Positions 32,686 to 42,070 of a DNA stretch of 42,467 nucleotides are shown piece by piece. Position 1 is the stretch's first letter; every line of letters starts with the position of its first letter. Source of the stretch: Pedobacter schmidteae (GTDB lineage Bacteria; Bacteroidota; Bacteroidia; Sphingobacteriales; Sphingobacteriaceae); NCBI GenBank assembly GCA_945901155.1, contig CAMDKO010000013.1, positions 1-42,467 on the forward strand, written 5' to 3'. Position numbers and translations under genes: made by a program. The notes beneath the pieces were generated by a model, which made no database searches, had not been told where the DNA came from, and was given only the letters and a program-made list of their open reading frames with translations.

Positions 32686-33747
32686 ATGATCACGCAGGAA
32701 CAAATATATAATGCACTTCGTAATGTAGAGGATCCCGATCTAAAGAAAGATCTGGTTACACTCAATATGATTGAAGATCTAAAGATTGATGGCAACAAGG
32801 TAAGTTTTTCAGTAGTATTGACCACACCGGCCTGTCCGATGAAAGCAATGCTTGAAAATGCCTGTCGAAATGCTATTCTTCATTTCGTGAGCAAGGAGGC
32901 AGAGCTAGCTATTAATATGACCTCTAGAGTAACCAGCAGACCAGAAAGGGCCTTGGCTGGAATCAAAAATATTATTGTAGTTGCATCCGGCAAAGGAGGT
33001 GTAGGTAAATCAACTGTGGCAGTGAACCTGGCACTTGGACTGGCTAAAAAAGGTGCGATTGTAGGTTTGATTGATGCAGATATTTACGGACCATCTATCC
33101 CTATGATGTTTGGAGTAGAAGGTGCCCGTCCTAAATCCACTCAGAATGCTGAAGGTAAAATACGGATAGAACCCATAGAAAAGTACGGCATCAAATTACT
33201 TTCAATCGGATTTTTTACTGATCCCAACCAGCCGGTTCCATGGCGTGGCCCAATGGTTTCAACTGCAGTAAAGCAGTTATTCAATGATGCCGACTGGGGT
33301 GAACTTGATTATTTGGTTGTAGATCTTCCGCCGGGCACGGGCGATATTCACATTACCGTTGCCCAAGGATTTCCAATCACGGGTGCTGTAATTGTTACTA
33401 CCCCGCAGAATGTTGCACTTGCTGATGCTCGGAAAGGCGTTGGTATGTTTTTAATGGACTCCATCAATATTCCTCTGCTTGGAGTAGTTGAAAATATGTC
33501 TTATTTCAGTCCAGCAGAACTGCCCGATAATAAGTATTATATTTTTGGTAAAAATGGAGGTCAAGACCTCGCTAAGCAATTTAATACCCCATTTTTAGGT
33601 GAGATACCCTTAGTGAAAAGTATCAGTGATGCAGGAGATCTTGGAAAACCTATAATTCTGGAAGATAATCATGCGATGGGTTCAGCTTTTTTGGAGATTG
33701 CTGAGCGTGTGGCACAACAAGTGGCTATTCTGAATGCTGTTAAATAA
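32686..33747 (+). CDS. Mrp/ApbC-type P-loop ATPase, iron-sulfur cluster carrier
   Basis: 353 aa. An N-terminal MIP18/DUF59-like domain (1-~75, TTPACPM with Cys50) is joined to a deviant Walker P-loop GKGGVGKST (102-110), IDADIYGPS and VVDLPPGTGD. In many Mrp proteins a CxxC near residue ~270 holds the bridging cluster. Here that place reads MSYFSPAELPDNKYYIFG with no cysteines, a form I recall from Bacteroidota. It lies 40 bp upstream of the Nfu gene, which supports an Fe-S delivery role. Confidence 0.9.
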   Translation: MITQEQIYNALRNVEDPDLKKDLVTLNMIEDLKIDGNKVSFSVVLTTPACPMKAMLENACRNAILHFVSKEAELAINMTSRVTSRPERALAGIKNIIVVASGKGGVGKSTVAVNLALGLAKKGAIVGLIDADIYGPSIPMMFGVEGARPKSTQNAEGKIRIEPIEKYGIKLLSIGFFTDPNQPVPWRGPMVSTAVKQLFNDADWGELDYLVVDLPPGTGDIHITVAQGFPITGAVIVTTPQNVALADARKGVGMFLMDSINIPLLGVVENMSYFSPAELPDNKYYIFGKNGGQDLAKQFNTPFLGEIPLVKSISDAGDLGKPIILEDNHAMGSAFLEIAERVAQQVAILNAVK

Positions 33748-33787
33748 CATTTTTTAAAAAAATTGTATCTTTATAAAAAGAAGAATC

Positions 33788-34066
33788 ATGGATTTGTTGC
33801 AAAGAGTTGAAAATGCATTAGACACTATCCGCCCTTATTTGGAAGCCGATGGTGGAAATGTATCCATTGAGGAAATAACGACTGATAATGTTGTGCGGCT
33901 TAGATTGTTAGGCTCATGTGGCTCATGCCCGATGAGTATCATGACATTAAAGGCTGGTATTGAGCAGGCTATTAAACGTTCCGTTCCGGAAATTGAGTCT
34001 ATTGAAGCAATCAATCTAACTGATATAGATGATCCTGAGGCGGTTTTACCTGAACGATTGAAGTAA
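33788..34066 (+). CDS. NifU-like C-terminal domain Fe-S scaffold/carrier (Nfu)
   Basis: 92 aa, just the NifU_C domain. IRPYLEADGGNVSIEEI leads to LLGSCGSCPMS, with Cys44 and Cys47 as the cluster-binding CxxC. It acts as a small Fe-S carrier. It follows mrp closely and is probably co-transcribed. Confidence 0.92.
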   Translation: MDLLQRVENALDTIRPYLEADGGNVSIEEITTDNVVRLRLLGSCGSCPMSIMTLKAGIEQAIKRSVPEIESIEAINLTDIDDPEAVLPERLK

Positions 34067-34148
34067 ACTTAACTGCATAATAAATCATTATATTGTCTGT
34101 ATTAAATACTATTTAACACTATTTAACATCACTCCTATACGATTTTAC

Positions 34149-34156
34149 TAACTTTG
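34149..34156 (+). promoter_or_regulatory. -7 box almost touching the start codon of the CarboxypepD_reg-like gene
   Basis: TAACTTTG, a perfect TAnnTTTG, ends 4 bp before the ATG at 34161. Transcription from it would begin at or next to the start codon, giving a leaderless message, unless the real promoter is upstream. Confidence 0.35.
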
Positions 34157-34160
34157 AAGC

Positions 34161-34796
34161 ATGCGAAATTGGTTATTCCTTATTTTTCTGTTTTGTTCTC
34201 TTTCTGGGTTATCCCAGGTTAGTGATAAGAAGCTCGTGCAATTTTCAGGAATAATTATGAACCGCGACAGTAATACTGTGGTTCCATATGTAACTATTAC
34301 CAATGTAACTGGCAGGGATCAGTTTTTTTCAGCCAACTATAAAGGTTATTTTTCATTTGTTGCCAATGAAGGCGATACATTGGTTTTTACTGCTGTTGGT
34401 TATAAGCGTGAAGGTGTTGTAATCCCAATAAATCTATCTGATAATAAGTATACCATTCTGATGAAGTTGCAGCAGGATGTTATTAATCTGCCAATGGTGC
34501 GGGTGTATCCTTGGGCAAGCACAGATGAATTCAAGAAAGAATTCATGACGCTAAAATTTGCAGACGATGATCTTGAAATAGCCAAGAAGAATGTTTCACG
34601 TGAAAGTTTATCTGCCATGATGGCCAGCCTTCCAAGAGATGGTGCTGAAATGCAGAGTTTTAATTTCCAGAATAATCATAACCGCCTGGTTAACAGGAAT
34701 ATCAATCAGCGTCTGGCAAATCCATTGCTGAATCCTTTTGCATGGGGAGCACTTATCCAACAAATTATGCAGGGTGATAGGAGTAGGGAGCAGTAG
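34161..34796 (+). CDS. Exported protein with CarboxypepD_reg-like domain
   Basis: 211 aa. The signal peptide is MRNWLFLIFLFCSLSGLSQ. Residues ~28-105 form a carboxypeptidase-regulatory-like beta sandwich: FSGIIMNRDSNTVVPYVTI, then NYKGYFSFVANEGDTLVFTAVGYK. The ~100-residue C-terminal part is polar and has no domain I recognise. In Bacteroidota this domain is common at the N-terminus of envelope proteins. Function unknown. Confidence 0.8.
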   Translation: MRNWLFLIFLFCSLSGLSQVSDKKLVQFSGIIMNRDSNTVVPYVTITNVTGRDQFFSANYKGYFSFVANEGDTLVFTAVGYKREGVVIPINLSDNKYTILMKLQQDVINLPMVRVYPWASTDEFKKEFMTLKFADDDLEIAKKNVSRESLSAMMASLPRDGAEMQSFNFQNNHNRLVNRNINQRLANPLLNPFAWGALIQQIMQGDRSREQ

Positions 34797-35140
34797 AGGT
34801 CTTTGAGTTGTAAGTGTTAAGTTGTAAGTTATAGGTTTAGGTTATAGGTTGTAAGTTTTGAATTCTGGTTTAAATAAAAATTCTAAAAGATCCTGCTGTC
34901 ATTGCGAGGAGGAACGACGAAGCAATCTCAAGATCTGAATTCAATTATAATTTGAGATTGCCGCGCTGCGCTCGCAATGACAAAGTTAAAAGGGGAAAGC
35001 TGAAGGCAAAAAGCTGAAGGGTTTAATTTTAAGAGTAAAAATCAGATTTTTAATCAAAAATGAATAGTCAAAGCACTCTCATACTAACTACTCAATACTA
35101 ACTACTCAATACTCTATACTAATTACTAGATTCTAACCAC
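34797..35140. repeat. Gene-free gap with several repeat families
   Basis: 344 bp without a gene. It begins with TAAGTT/GGTTATA-type simple repeats (about 34805-34860), then a long imperfect palindrome (separate entry), then a 14-bp tandem ACTAACTACTCAAT at 35083-35096 and 35097-35110 with a decayed third unit. I see no promoter or RNA gene here. Confidence 0.75.
34898..34981. repeat. REP-like imperfect palindrome (CATTGCGAG type)
   Basis: The left arm begins GTCATTGCGAG (34898) and ends GCAATCTCA (34930). The right arm begins TGAGATTGC (34953) and ends CTCGCAATGAC (34981). The outer 11 and inner 9 bases pair; the arm middles differ. This is the kind of mobile extragenic palindrome seen in many copies in Sphingobacteria genomes. 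Confidence 0.7.
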
Positions 35141-35713
35141 CTACCTTCTACTCTTCTTAACCGAAGGAAACTTCATTTTATAATCAACCTTCACCATTCC
35201 CTTTGAAATTGAAGTCAGTCTATTTTTGAGCATGGCTTTACGTAGTGGACTTAGCTTATCGACAAAAAGTTTACCATCAATATGATCGTATTCATGCTGA
35301 ATAATTCGCGCTGCTAGCCCGCTAAACGTTTCTTCATGCTCCTGCCAGTTTTCATCAAAATAGGAAATGGTCACATTTTGCTTTCTTTCGATATCTTCAC
35401 GGATATCAGGTATGCTTAAACATCCTTCATTGAAAGGCCATTTTTCGCCGTTCTCTTCCAGAATCTCGGCATTGATAAATACCTTTTTGAAATCTGTAAG
35501 TGCAGGTTCATCTTCCGCAAAAGAAGTGGCATCAATCACAAATAAACGGATCGATAATCCGATCTGAGGAGCCGCAAGACCTACACCATGTGCACCATAC
35601 ATGGTTTCAAACATATTAGCGATCAGAACATTTAAATCAGGATAATCTGCAGTAATATCTACACCTTTTTTACGTAGAACAGAATCTCCGTAGGCTATGA
35701 TGGGTAATTTCAT
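35141..35713 (-). CDS. def: Peptide deformylase
   Basis: 190 aa. All three motifs are present: GVGLAAPQIG (43-52), EGCLS (96-100, metal ligand Cys98) and QHEYDH (139-144, ligands His140 and His144, catalytic Glu141). It removes the formyl group from nascent N-termini. It is on the same strand as the rhamnose operon and 58 bp from it, but functionally unrelated. Confidence 0.96.
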   Translation of the reverse strand: MKLPIIAYGDSVLRKKGVDITADYPDLNVLIANMFETMYGAHGVGLAAPQIGLSIRLFVIDATSFAEDEPALTDFKKVFINAEILEENGEKWPFNEGCLSIPDIREDIERKQNVTISYFDENWQEHEETFSGLAARIIQHEYDHIDGKLFVDKLSPLRKAMLKNRLTSISKGMVKVDYKMKFPSVKKSRR

Positions 35714-35771
35714 ACTGTAAAAGTAGAATCTTTAGTCGAGCTTACAAAGCGGAGGCGTTTTTGAATAGGAA

Positions 35772-36092
35772 TTAATCCAAATGAAAAACAATTTCAAGAG
35801 GTTTTGAAACCGGTGAATTATCCGCATTCGTATCCATAATATCAGCCATATAAGCCCACCATCGTTTTAGGATTTCATTTTTACTCAGATCTTGCGAAGT
35901 GCCCGTTCCCGAGATTTTCTGAACAGCAAAGAGGGTATTCGTCTCTTCATCCAAAAATATAGAATAGTCGTGAATACCATTTTCTTTTAAAAGAGCACTC
36001 AATTCAGGCCAGATTAGGTCGTGACGGCGTTTGTACTCCTCTTTAAAACCGGGTTTCAGTTTCATTTTAAATGCAGCGGTCTTCTCCATCAT
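35772..36092 (-). CDS. rhaM: L-rhamnose mutarotase
   Basis: 106 aa, the length of RhaM. FKMKLKPGFKEEYKRRHDLIWPEL holds the catalytic-type His24, then SIFLDEETNTLFAVQKI, and W-W pairs near the C-terminus (KRWWAYMADIM). It interconverts alpha and beta L-rhamnose for the isomerase. Last gene of the rhamnose operon, 49 bp after the kinase. Confidence 0.93.
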   Translation of the reverse strand: MMEKTAAFKMKLKPGFKEEYKRRHDLIWPELSALLKENGIHDYSIFLDEETNTLFAVQKISGTGTSQDLSKNEILKRWWAYMADIMDTNADNSPVSKPLEIVFHLD

Positions 36093-36141
36093 TTTTCTTT
36101 TATACCAGGTTATTCATCATTGTCAAATTAATCTCCAAAAT

Positions 36142-37479
36142 TTATTTTCTAGAGTAAAACTTCAGCTCAATTAAATCGCTGGGCAATGGGATATCTCCCA
36201 ATGATTGATGAACAACTAAAGCTGTACCCATTGCAGTTGCCTGTGCCATGGATGCGGCAAAAACCTCCATTTTCGGAAACATAAAGGATAACAAATTCAT
36301 GTAAATGGAGTTTTTACTAAACCCTCCATCCACAAAGATTCTGTTCACATTTGATCCATTTAGAATCAACTGTGTTGATCTTTTTTGCTTTTTTATCAGG
36401 TTTAATATCAAGTGATGATAGGCTTCTGCATCCGATGAAAAAACAGAAAGATCTTGTTTTGAGAAATCCTCTTCTTTCAATTCTATATTTTCCAGATTCA
36501 GAAGACTCTTGTCAAATGACATTTCTTCAAATCTAGATTTAGGCTGTCCATAATATTCAGCGATGCGGTTTACTTCCTGCTCATGCTCATGGCCGGCAAA
36601 TATGCGCGATGCCTTAACCGGTGTGCCCTTGTATTGTAAATAACAAAGGCAATCTGATTCAAGTTCTTCTTTGGTTAATGGGCTTGCATTAAAGGGGTTT
36701 AAACTAATGCACCAGGTACCGGTTGAGATCAGTACAAATGGCTCTGTAAAACTGATTAGGTACGGGATTAGTGCTGCAGAGCTATCGTGAAGACCTATTC
36801 CTGAATCAAAAAAATGGCCCTCAAAGCTGCTTTTAATTTGTTCATCTGAGGCGGCAATTGGAGCCAGCTTATCCAAAAGATTTTCATCTCTGAGCCATTG
36901 ATGATATTCGTTTTTGCTGAAATCCCAGAAATTGGTATGGCATCCGATACTGGTAATGTCGCTAACTAATTTTTCAGAAATGAGATAACTCAGATATTGA
37001 GGTAGGTGTAAAACAGTCTTGATTTTATGGAGTAACTCTGGCCGTTCATATTTTATTCGGTAAAGCTGCATCCCTGAATTTAAGCTTCCCAATACCGGCG
37101 AAGCTGTTTTGTAAGCAAATTCTTCCTTGCCACCATAGTTTGAATAGAACTGCTCCAATAGATGATCCGGATAAGGCTTCAGGTAATTATACAGCGGTGT
37201 TAATGGCTGTCCGTTTTCATCCAAATAAACGAGGCTTGCCCCATACGATGAAAAATTAACAGCCCGTATATCAAAATTAGTATTGCTGAAAATTGATCTC
37301 ATTGTATCAAATACAAAGAGACTTAGGCTCTCCAAATCTTCACAAGGAAAGCCATCCTCATCTACCGTTTCGGCAAGGTTTCTAGATTGCTCAAAAACTA
37401 CCTGATAATGTTCATTGAACAAAAGAAGTTTTTTATTAGTTTTCCCAATGTCAAAAACTGCAATAACCGGGATCTTCAT
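36142..37479 (-). CDS. rhaB: FGGY carbohydrate kinase, probable L-rhamnulokinase
   Basis: 445 aa. The ATPase-fold phosphate loop VFDIGKTNKKLLLF is at the N-terminus; later come ISTGTWCISLNP and the C-terminal VDGGFSKNSIYMNLL. The expected reaction is L-rhamnulose to L-rhamnulose-1-phosphate. It lies between isomerase and mutarotase, 13 bp from the isomerase gene, so rhamnulose is the best substrate. Sequence alone does not exclude fuculose or xylulose. Confidence 0.82.
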   Translation of the reverse strand: MKIPVIAVFDIGKTNKKLLLFNEHYQVVFEQSRNLAETVDEDGFPCEDLESLSLFVFDTMRSIFSNTNFDIRAVNFSSYGASLVYLDENGQPLTPLYNYLKPYPDHLLEQFYSNYGGKEEFAYKTASPVLGSLNSGMQLYRIKYERPELLHKIKTVLHLPQYLSYLISEKLVSDITSIGCHTNFWDFSKNEYHQWLRDENLLDKLAPIAASDEQIKSSFEGHFFDSGIGLHDSSAALIPYLISFTEPFVLISTGTWCISLNPFNASPLTKEELESDCLCYLQYKGTPVKASRIFAGHEHEQEVNRIAEYYGQPKSRFEEMSFDKSLLNLENIELKEEDFSKQDLSVFSSDAEAYHHLILNLIKKQKRSTQLILNGSNVNRIFVDGGFSKNSIYMNLLSFMFPKMEVFAASMAQATAMGTALVVHQSLGDIPLPSDLIELKFYSRK

Positions 37480-37492
37480 ATCTTTTTTATGA

Positions 37493-38767
37493 TTATAAAC
37501 CAGTAGCTACCGTTTCAAACCCCCGCTCTTTGATCAATTCTTGCCTTACCTCAAGCTTGCGGAATAAACCGATCGGATCTAAGGCTCCTCCTGCTCTTAA
37601 ACGAGCTTCGGCAACTAATGGTCTGACATCAGTGCGAAAACTATCCTGCAGGATCTCCTGCGCTTTGGCTACATCATTTTTTAACTGAGCTTCCTTTAAT
37701 GCAACTCTGTCTACGATCAATGCCTGAGTGTAGGCAATCATAATGGCCTCAACAGATTGTAAAAGATCTTCGAGTGGATCTTTGACATTATGTGATGCAT
37801 CGATCATCCATCCCAAATCAGTAGCATGATTCATTTTACGTACATCCATCCCTTCAATCAGTTCATTGAAAATCAGAAATAGCTGGTATGGTTTGATACT
37901 GCCAGCAGTGAGATCATCATCACCGTATTTTGAATCGTTGAAATGAAAACCACCCAGTTTGCCTTCCATTAACAATAAAGAAACAATCTGCTCAATATTG
38001 GCATTGGGTAAATGATGGCCTAAATCTACTAGCGTAAATGCTTTCGGTCCTAATTTACTGGCATATAAAAGCGATTGCCCCCAGTCGCCAACAGTAGTTG
38101 AGTAAAAATTAGGTTCATACGCTTTATACTCAATGAACATTTTCCAGTCGGCCGGTAAAGCAGCATAAATCTCTTTCAAGCTGGCCAGCGTATTTTGAAA
38201 AGCAGTTCTGAAATTTAACTGACCCGGGAAGCAGGATCCATCTGCAAGCCAAACAGTAAGTGACTTAGAGCCCAGCTCAATGCCATGTTTGATTACCTCG
38301 ATATTATGATCAATAGCCTGTTTCCTAACAGCCGGATCAACGTGTTGAAGCGATCCATATTTATAGCTTTCTTCCTGTCCATTCTGATCCTGAAATGTAT
38401 TGGAATTCATCGCATCAAAGTGCAATCCATGTTCATTTGCCAGATTTCTGATCGCCTGATAATCTTTCGGAATATCCCATGGGATATGCAGAGAAATGGC
38501 ATTCCCTGAACAGTTCAGTTTATGAATCAATCCCACATCTTCGATCTTTTCTTCCAGGTTTCTGGGTTCACCGCCACCCGGAAAACGACCAAAACGAGTG
38601 CCCCCATTGCCCAATGCCCAGCTAGGAATGGCAATCTGGAAGTCGATCAGTTTCGATATAAATGATTCAAATTGAGGTATTTGTGACTTCAAAAAATCAA
38701 ATTTCGACCTATGAAGATCGATAGATCTCTGGTTATGTTCAGCAATTAAATTATCATTAAGCTTCAT
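37493..38767 (-). CDS. rhaI: L-rhamnose isomerase, Pseudomonas-type TIM barrel
   Basis: 424 aa. IPSWALGNGGTRFGRFPGGG, then NCSGNAISLHIPWDIPKDY, FIEYKAYEPNFYSTTVGDWG and LVDLGHHLPNANIEQI, with the metal/substrate His, Glu and Asp residues of this xylose-isomerase-like barrel. It converts L-rhamnose to L-rhamnulose. It follows the aldolase/dehydrogenase gene by 6 bp. Confidence 0.9.
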   Translation of the reverse strand: MKLNDNLIAEHNQRSIDLHRSKFDFLKSQIPQFESFISKLIDFQIAIPSWALGNGGTRFGRFPGGGEPRNLEEKIEDVGLIHKLNCSGNAISLHIPWDIPKDYQAIRNLANEHGLHFDAMNSNTFQDQNGQEESYKYGSLQHVDPAVRKQAIDHNIEVIKHGIELGSKSLTVWLADGSCFPGQLNFRTAFQNTLASLKEIYAALPADWKMFIEYKAYEPNFYSTTVGDWGQSLLYASKLGPKAFTLVDLGHHLPNANIEQIVSLLLMEGKLGGFHFNDSKYGDDDLTAGSIKPYQLFLIFNELIEGMDVRKMNHATDLGWMIDASHNVKDPLEDLLQSVEAIMIAYTQALIVDRVALKEAQLKNDVAKAQEILQDSFRTDVRPLVAEARLRAGGALDPIGLFRKLEVRQELIKERGFETVATGL

Positions 38768-38773
38768 ATACTT

Positions 38774-40888
38774 TTATCTTACAAAAGCCATTGCAACACC
38801 GCCATCCACATTCAAAACATTTCCTGTTGATTTGCCCAATAAACCTCCCACAAAAGCAAAGCAGGCATTGGCTATATCTTCTGGTAAAATGGTTTCATTC
38901 AACAGGGTACGTTTGGCATAAAATGCAGGAAGTTCGGCCACTGTGATTCCATATGCTTTTGCTCTGCCTTCTGCCCAGGCGCCTTCCCATATTTTACTAT
39001 CGGCAATCACGGCATCTGGGTTAACTACATTTACTCGGATCTTATCGGGACCCAGTTCAGCGGCATTCAAACGACTGAGATGTAACTGTGCAGCTTTTGC
39101 AGAGCCATATCCCGCATTATTGGGTCCTGAAACTAGGGCATTTTTACTAACAATATTCAAAATATCACCGCCTCTTTTCTGTTTTCTTAAAACGCTCACC
39201 GCTTCTTGTGTGATTTTAAACTGTCCCTTAACAAGAACATCATAAAGCAAATCCCAATCTTTATCGGTATGCTCTTCAATTGGTTTTGAAATTGATAACC
39301 CGGCACAATTAACCACAATATCGATTCCGCCGAAGTTTAAAGCCGCTTGCGAAAAGGCATTTTTTATACCGGCATCTTCAGTAACATTCAGTTGTACAGT
39401 AGCATAGCTGTCGCGTCCAAATTCTTTCAGAAACTGAGCTCCGGCAGCTGCCAGTCTATCCTGATCTAGATCATTCAATACAACAACAGCGCCCTCTTCA
39501 GCAAACTTTCTAGATATTGCTTTCCCTATACCGCCTGCACTGCCTGTTACCAAGGCGATCTTTCCGCTTAATGATTTAGGTTTTGGCATTCGCTGAAGTT
39601 TTGCTTCTTCGAGCAACCAATATTCAATATTGAATGCTTCCTGTCTTGGAAGTGAAGTATATTCTGAAATAGCTTCTGCACCGCGCATCACATTGATTGC
39701 ATTAGTATAAAATTCTGCAGCTACACGAGCCGTTTGTTTATCTTTTGAGAAAGAGAATAATCCAACTCCCGGGTAAAGTATAATAACCGGGTTTGAATCT
39801 CGTATAGCAGGAGAGTTTGAATGCTTGCAGCTAGTATAATATTCAGCATACATCTTTCTGTAGGCTTCAAATAATGGCTCAATCTGAGCTCTAAGCTCTT
39901 CAACATTATTCAGATCAGCTTCTGGTTTAAGATTAAGAATCAGCGGACTAATTTTCGTTCTTAAAAAGTGATCTGGGCAGCTGGTTCCCATTGGAGCCAG
40001 TCTATCAAGATCATTTGAATTGATAAACTCTAAAACCCGTGTATCATCTGTAAAATGCCCAATCATGGAACGTTCAGATGAACATAGCCCGCGTAAAACA
40101 GGTGCAATTCTTGCTGCCTGCTCTTTTCTTTGCTGCTCTGCCAGTCCCTCAATTTTCTTCCCTCCAAATACGCTTCCATTCTTTCTCACACTTTCTTCAA
40201 TGTATTCGGCACATTTTTCAACTACTTCTAATGTATTGACATACGATTCATAAGCGGTATCGCCCCAAGTGAATAGTCCGTGGGAACCCAACATAATTCC
40301 TCTGATTCCCGGATTACTATCCAGGCAGGCTTTTAGCTCTAAGCCTAGTTCAAAACCCGGCTTTCTCCAGTCAACCCAGCCAATGGTATTATCAAAAAGC
40401 TCTGCTGTAATACGCTTGCCATCTTTGGCCGCTGCAATAGCAATTGCCGCATCGGGATGAAGGTGATCAATATGCTTGAACGGAAGAAAACCATGAAGGG
40501 GTGTATCAATTGAAGGAGCTTTTGAATTTAGATCATAGATACAATGATTGAAAAGTTCAACCATTTCATCCTCATGCTCCAGTCCGCGATAGATATTTTT
40601 TAAGTTAATTAAACGGTCATTATATAATGCTGCCAGTCCGCTGCGCTTAAGGGTACCAATATCGCCACCAGATCCTTTGATCCACATGATCTCAGTCTCT
40701 ACTCCAGTTAATGGATCCTTAGCCATAGCCTTACAGGATGTATTGCCACCTCCATAATTGGTTAAACGAAGATCAGCACCCAACAGGTTAGATCTGTAAA
40801 TCAGCAAACCCACTTCATCATTGGCAAGTTTCGCGGCTTCAGCTACGTCCCAGAGGTAGCTTACATGTTTATAATTTGTATTTGACAT
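38774..40888 (-). CDS. rhaD: Bifunctional rhamnulose-1-phosphate aldolase / L-lactaldehyde dehydrogenase
   Basis: 704 aa in two enzyme domains. Residues 1-~410 are a class II aldolase (GGGNTSCKA, HVHP-like HLHPDAAIA, GSHGLFTWG with zinc ligands). Residues ~435-704 are an SDR (VTGSAGGIG, Tyr/Lys in YGSAKAAQ, C-terminal NVLNVDGG). The aldolase yields DHAP and L-lactaldehyde, and the fused dehydrogenase can oxidise the latter to lactate. Fusions of this type are known in Bacteroidota and other phyla. It lies 6 bp after rhaT. Confidence 0.92.
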   Translation of the reverse strand: MSNTNYKHVSYLWDVAEAAKLANDEVGLLIYRSNLLGADLRLTNYGGGNTSCKAMAKDPLTGVETEIMWIKGSGGDIGTLKRSGLAALYNDRLINLKNIYRGLEHEDEMVELFNHCIYDLNSKAPSIDTPLHGFLPFKHIDHLHPDAAIAIAAAKDGKRITAELFDNTIGWVDWRKPGFELGLELKACLDSNPGIRGIMLGSHGLFTWGDTAYESYVNTLEVVEKCAEYIEESVRKNGSVFGGKKIEGLAEQQRKEQAARIAPVLRGLCSSERSMIGHFTDDTRVLEFINSNDLDRLAPMGTSCPDHFLRTKISPLILNLKPEADLNNVEELRAQIEPLFEAYRKMYAEYYTSCKHSNSPAIRDSNPVIILYPGVGLFSFSKDKQTARVAAEFYTNAINVMRGAEAISEYTSLPRQEAFNIEYWLLEEAKLQRMPKPKSLSGKIALVTGSAGGIGKAISRKFAEEGAVVVLNDLDQDRLAAAGAQFLKEFGRDSYATVQLNVTEDAGIKNAFSQAALNFGGIDIVVNCAGLSISKPIEEHTDKDWDLLYDVLVKGQFKITQEAVSVLRKQKRGGDILNIVSKNALVSGPNNAGYGSAKAAQLHLSRLNAAELGPDKIRVNVVNPDAVIADSKIWEGAWAEGRAKAYGITVAELPAFYAKRTLLNETILPEDIANACFAFVGGLLGKSTGNVLNVDGGVAMAFVR

Positions 40889-40894
40889 AATTAA

Positions 40895-41971
40895 TTAAAT
40901 TGAATTTCCGTAGCCTACCAGAAGTACGGAAATAATTATAGTACTTATTCCTAAAATAAAAGTTGTGAATGTCTTTTTGCTCACTGCCGACCATTCCTTC
41001 AGGAGCAGTCCCCACATATTAGCGATCAGAATGATAAAAGCCATGTGCAATATCCACGAGCTTGCTCCATTTCCTAATTTACTTTCTCCCATACCGTAAA
41101 AAAAGAACTGAAGAAACCAGGTTGTGCCTGCTATGGCCGAAAAAATATAGTTTTTAAGAAGCGGAGTTTTCGTGTTCGCATAATCTCCGAACGTCTTATT
41201 ACGAGCGTTCAGAATTGTACACCAAATCAAGTTTGTTGTTAGTCCTCCCCAAAGCAATACCACATAGGTTACGTTATTTTGGAAGAGAAATTCAGTGGTT
41301 TCTGAAGGATTAGCAGCTTTCCATAAAGAATTTGCCGCTTCTGCCATTGGTTTTCCAGCTTCAATTCCAAAATTGAAACAGGCACTTAAAACTCCTGAAA
41401 TAATGGCTACAATGAGTCCTTTGACCATGTTAAACTCTTGTATAGTTTCCTTTTTTATTTCTTCGCTCAGTTCACGTTCTTTTAGCATTCCCGCTCTCCC
41501 ACAAAGGAAAATACCAAAAAGGCATACCAGCACACCAAGAAGCACGATACGTCCGCCTTCGCTGTTAAGCATATCGGTAAAACTAATTTTTCCTATTTGC
41601 GGATACAGATCGTAAAATACGGGTGGCAAGAGGGAGCCTAATGCTGAGCAGAAACCCAAAACTACTGAGTTGCCAAGTGACATGCCCAGGTATCTAACTC
41701 CAAGACCGTAGGTTAAACCCCCAATCCCCCATAGCAATCCCATGATAAAAGTAACCTTCAAAATGGAGTTATCCGTATTACTGATGATCTCGGCAAAAGC
41801 TGGAATAGTGAGGTATGCAGCTAGAGGAGGAACGATTAACCAAGAGAATAAGCCTCCAATTATCCAGTAGCTTTCCCATGCCCAACCTTTAACCTTTTTA
41901 AAAGGAATATAAAAACTCCCGGAAGCAGCTCCGCCAATAAAATGAAAGATAACACCTAAAATTACTTGCAT
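40895..41971 (-). CDS. rhaT: L-rhamnose/proton symporter RhaT
   Basis: 358 aa, about ten membrane helices of the DMT fold. FHFIGGAASGSFYIPFKKVKGW is at the N-terminus, GIGGLTYGLGVRYLGMSLGNSV follows, and a large cytoplasmic loop is rich in charged residues (AGMLKERELSEEIKKE). It imports L-rhamnose across the inner membrane. First gene of the rhamnose operon visible here. No regulator is inside the window; it may lie beyond the right edge. Confidence 0.93.
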   Translation of the reverse strand: MQVILGVIFHFIGGAASGSFYIPFKKVKGWAWESYWIIGGLFSWLIVPPLAAYLTIPAFAEIISNTDNSILKVTFIMGLLWGIGGLTYGLGVRYLGMSLGNSVVLGFCSALGSLLPPVFYDLYPQIGKISFTDMLNSEGGRIVLLGVLVCLFGIFLCGRAGMLKERELSEEIKKETIQEFNMVKGLIVAIISGVLSACFNFGIEAGKPMAEAANSLWKAANPSETTEFLFQNNVTYVVLLWGGLTTNLIWCTILNARNKTFGDYANTKTPLLKNYIFSAIAGTTWFLQFFFYGMGESKLGNGASSWILHMAFIILIANMWGLLLKEWSAVSKKTFTTFILGISTIIISVLLVGYGNSI

Positions 41972-42070
41972 GGATGAGATTTTAAAGAGTTTGAATATAT
42001 CTAAAATATGGAATTTATTCGTTGTTGTTTATTGTTTTTTTTAAGATGCCCATGGTCTCGTAGTACCGCC

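Noticed and set aside
35141-41971. Peptide deformylase as part of the rhamnose operon
   Set aside because: It is only same-strand and 58 bp away; its housekeeping role has no link to rhamnose use.
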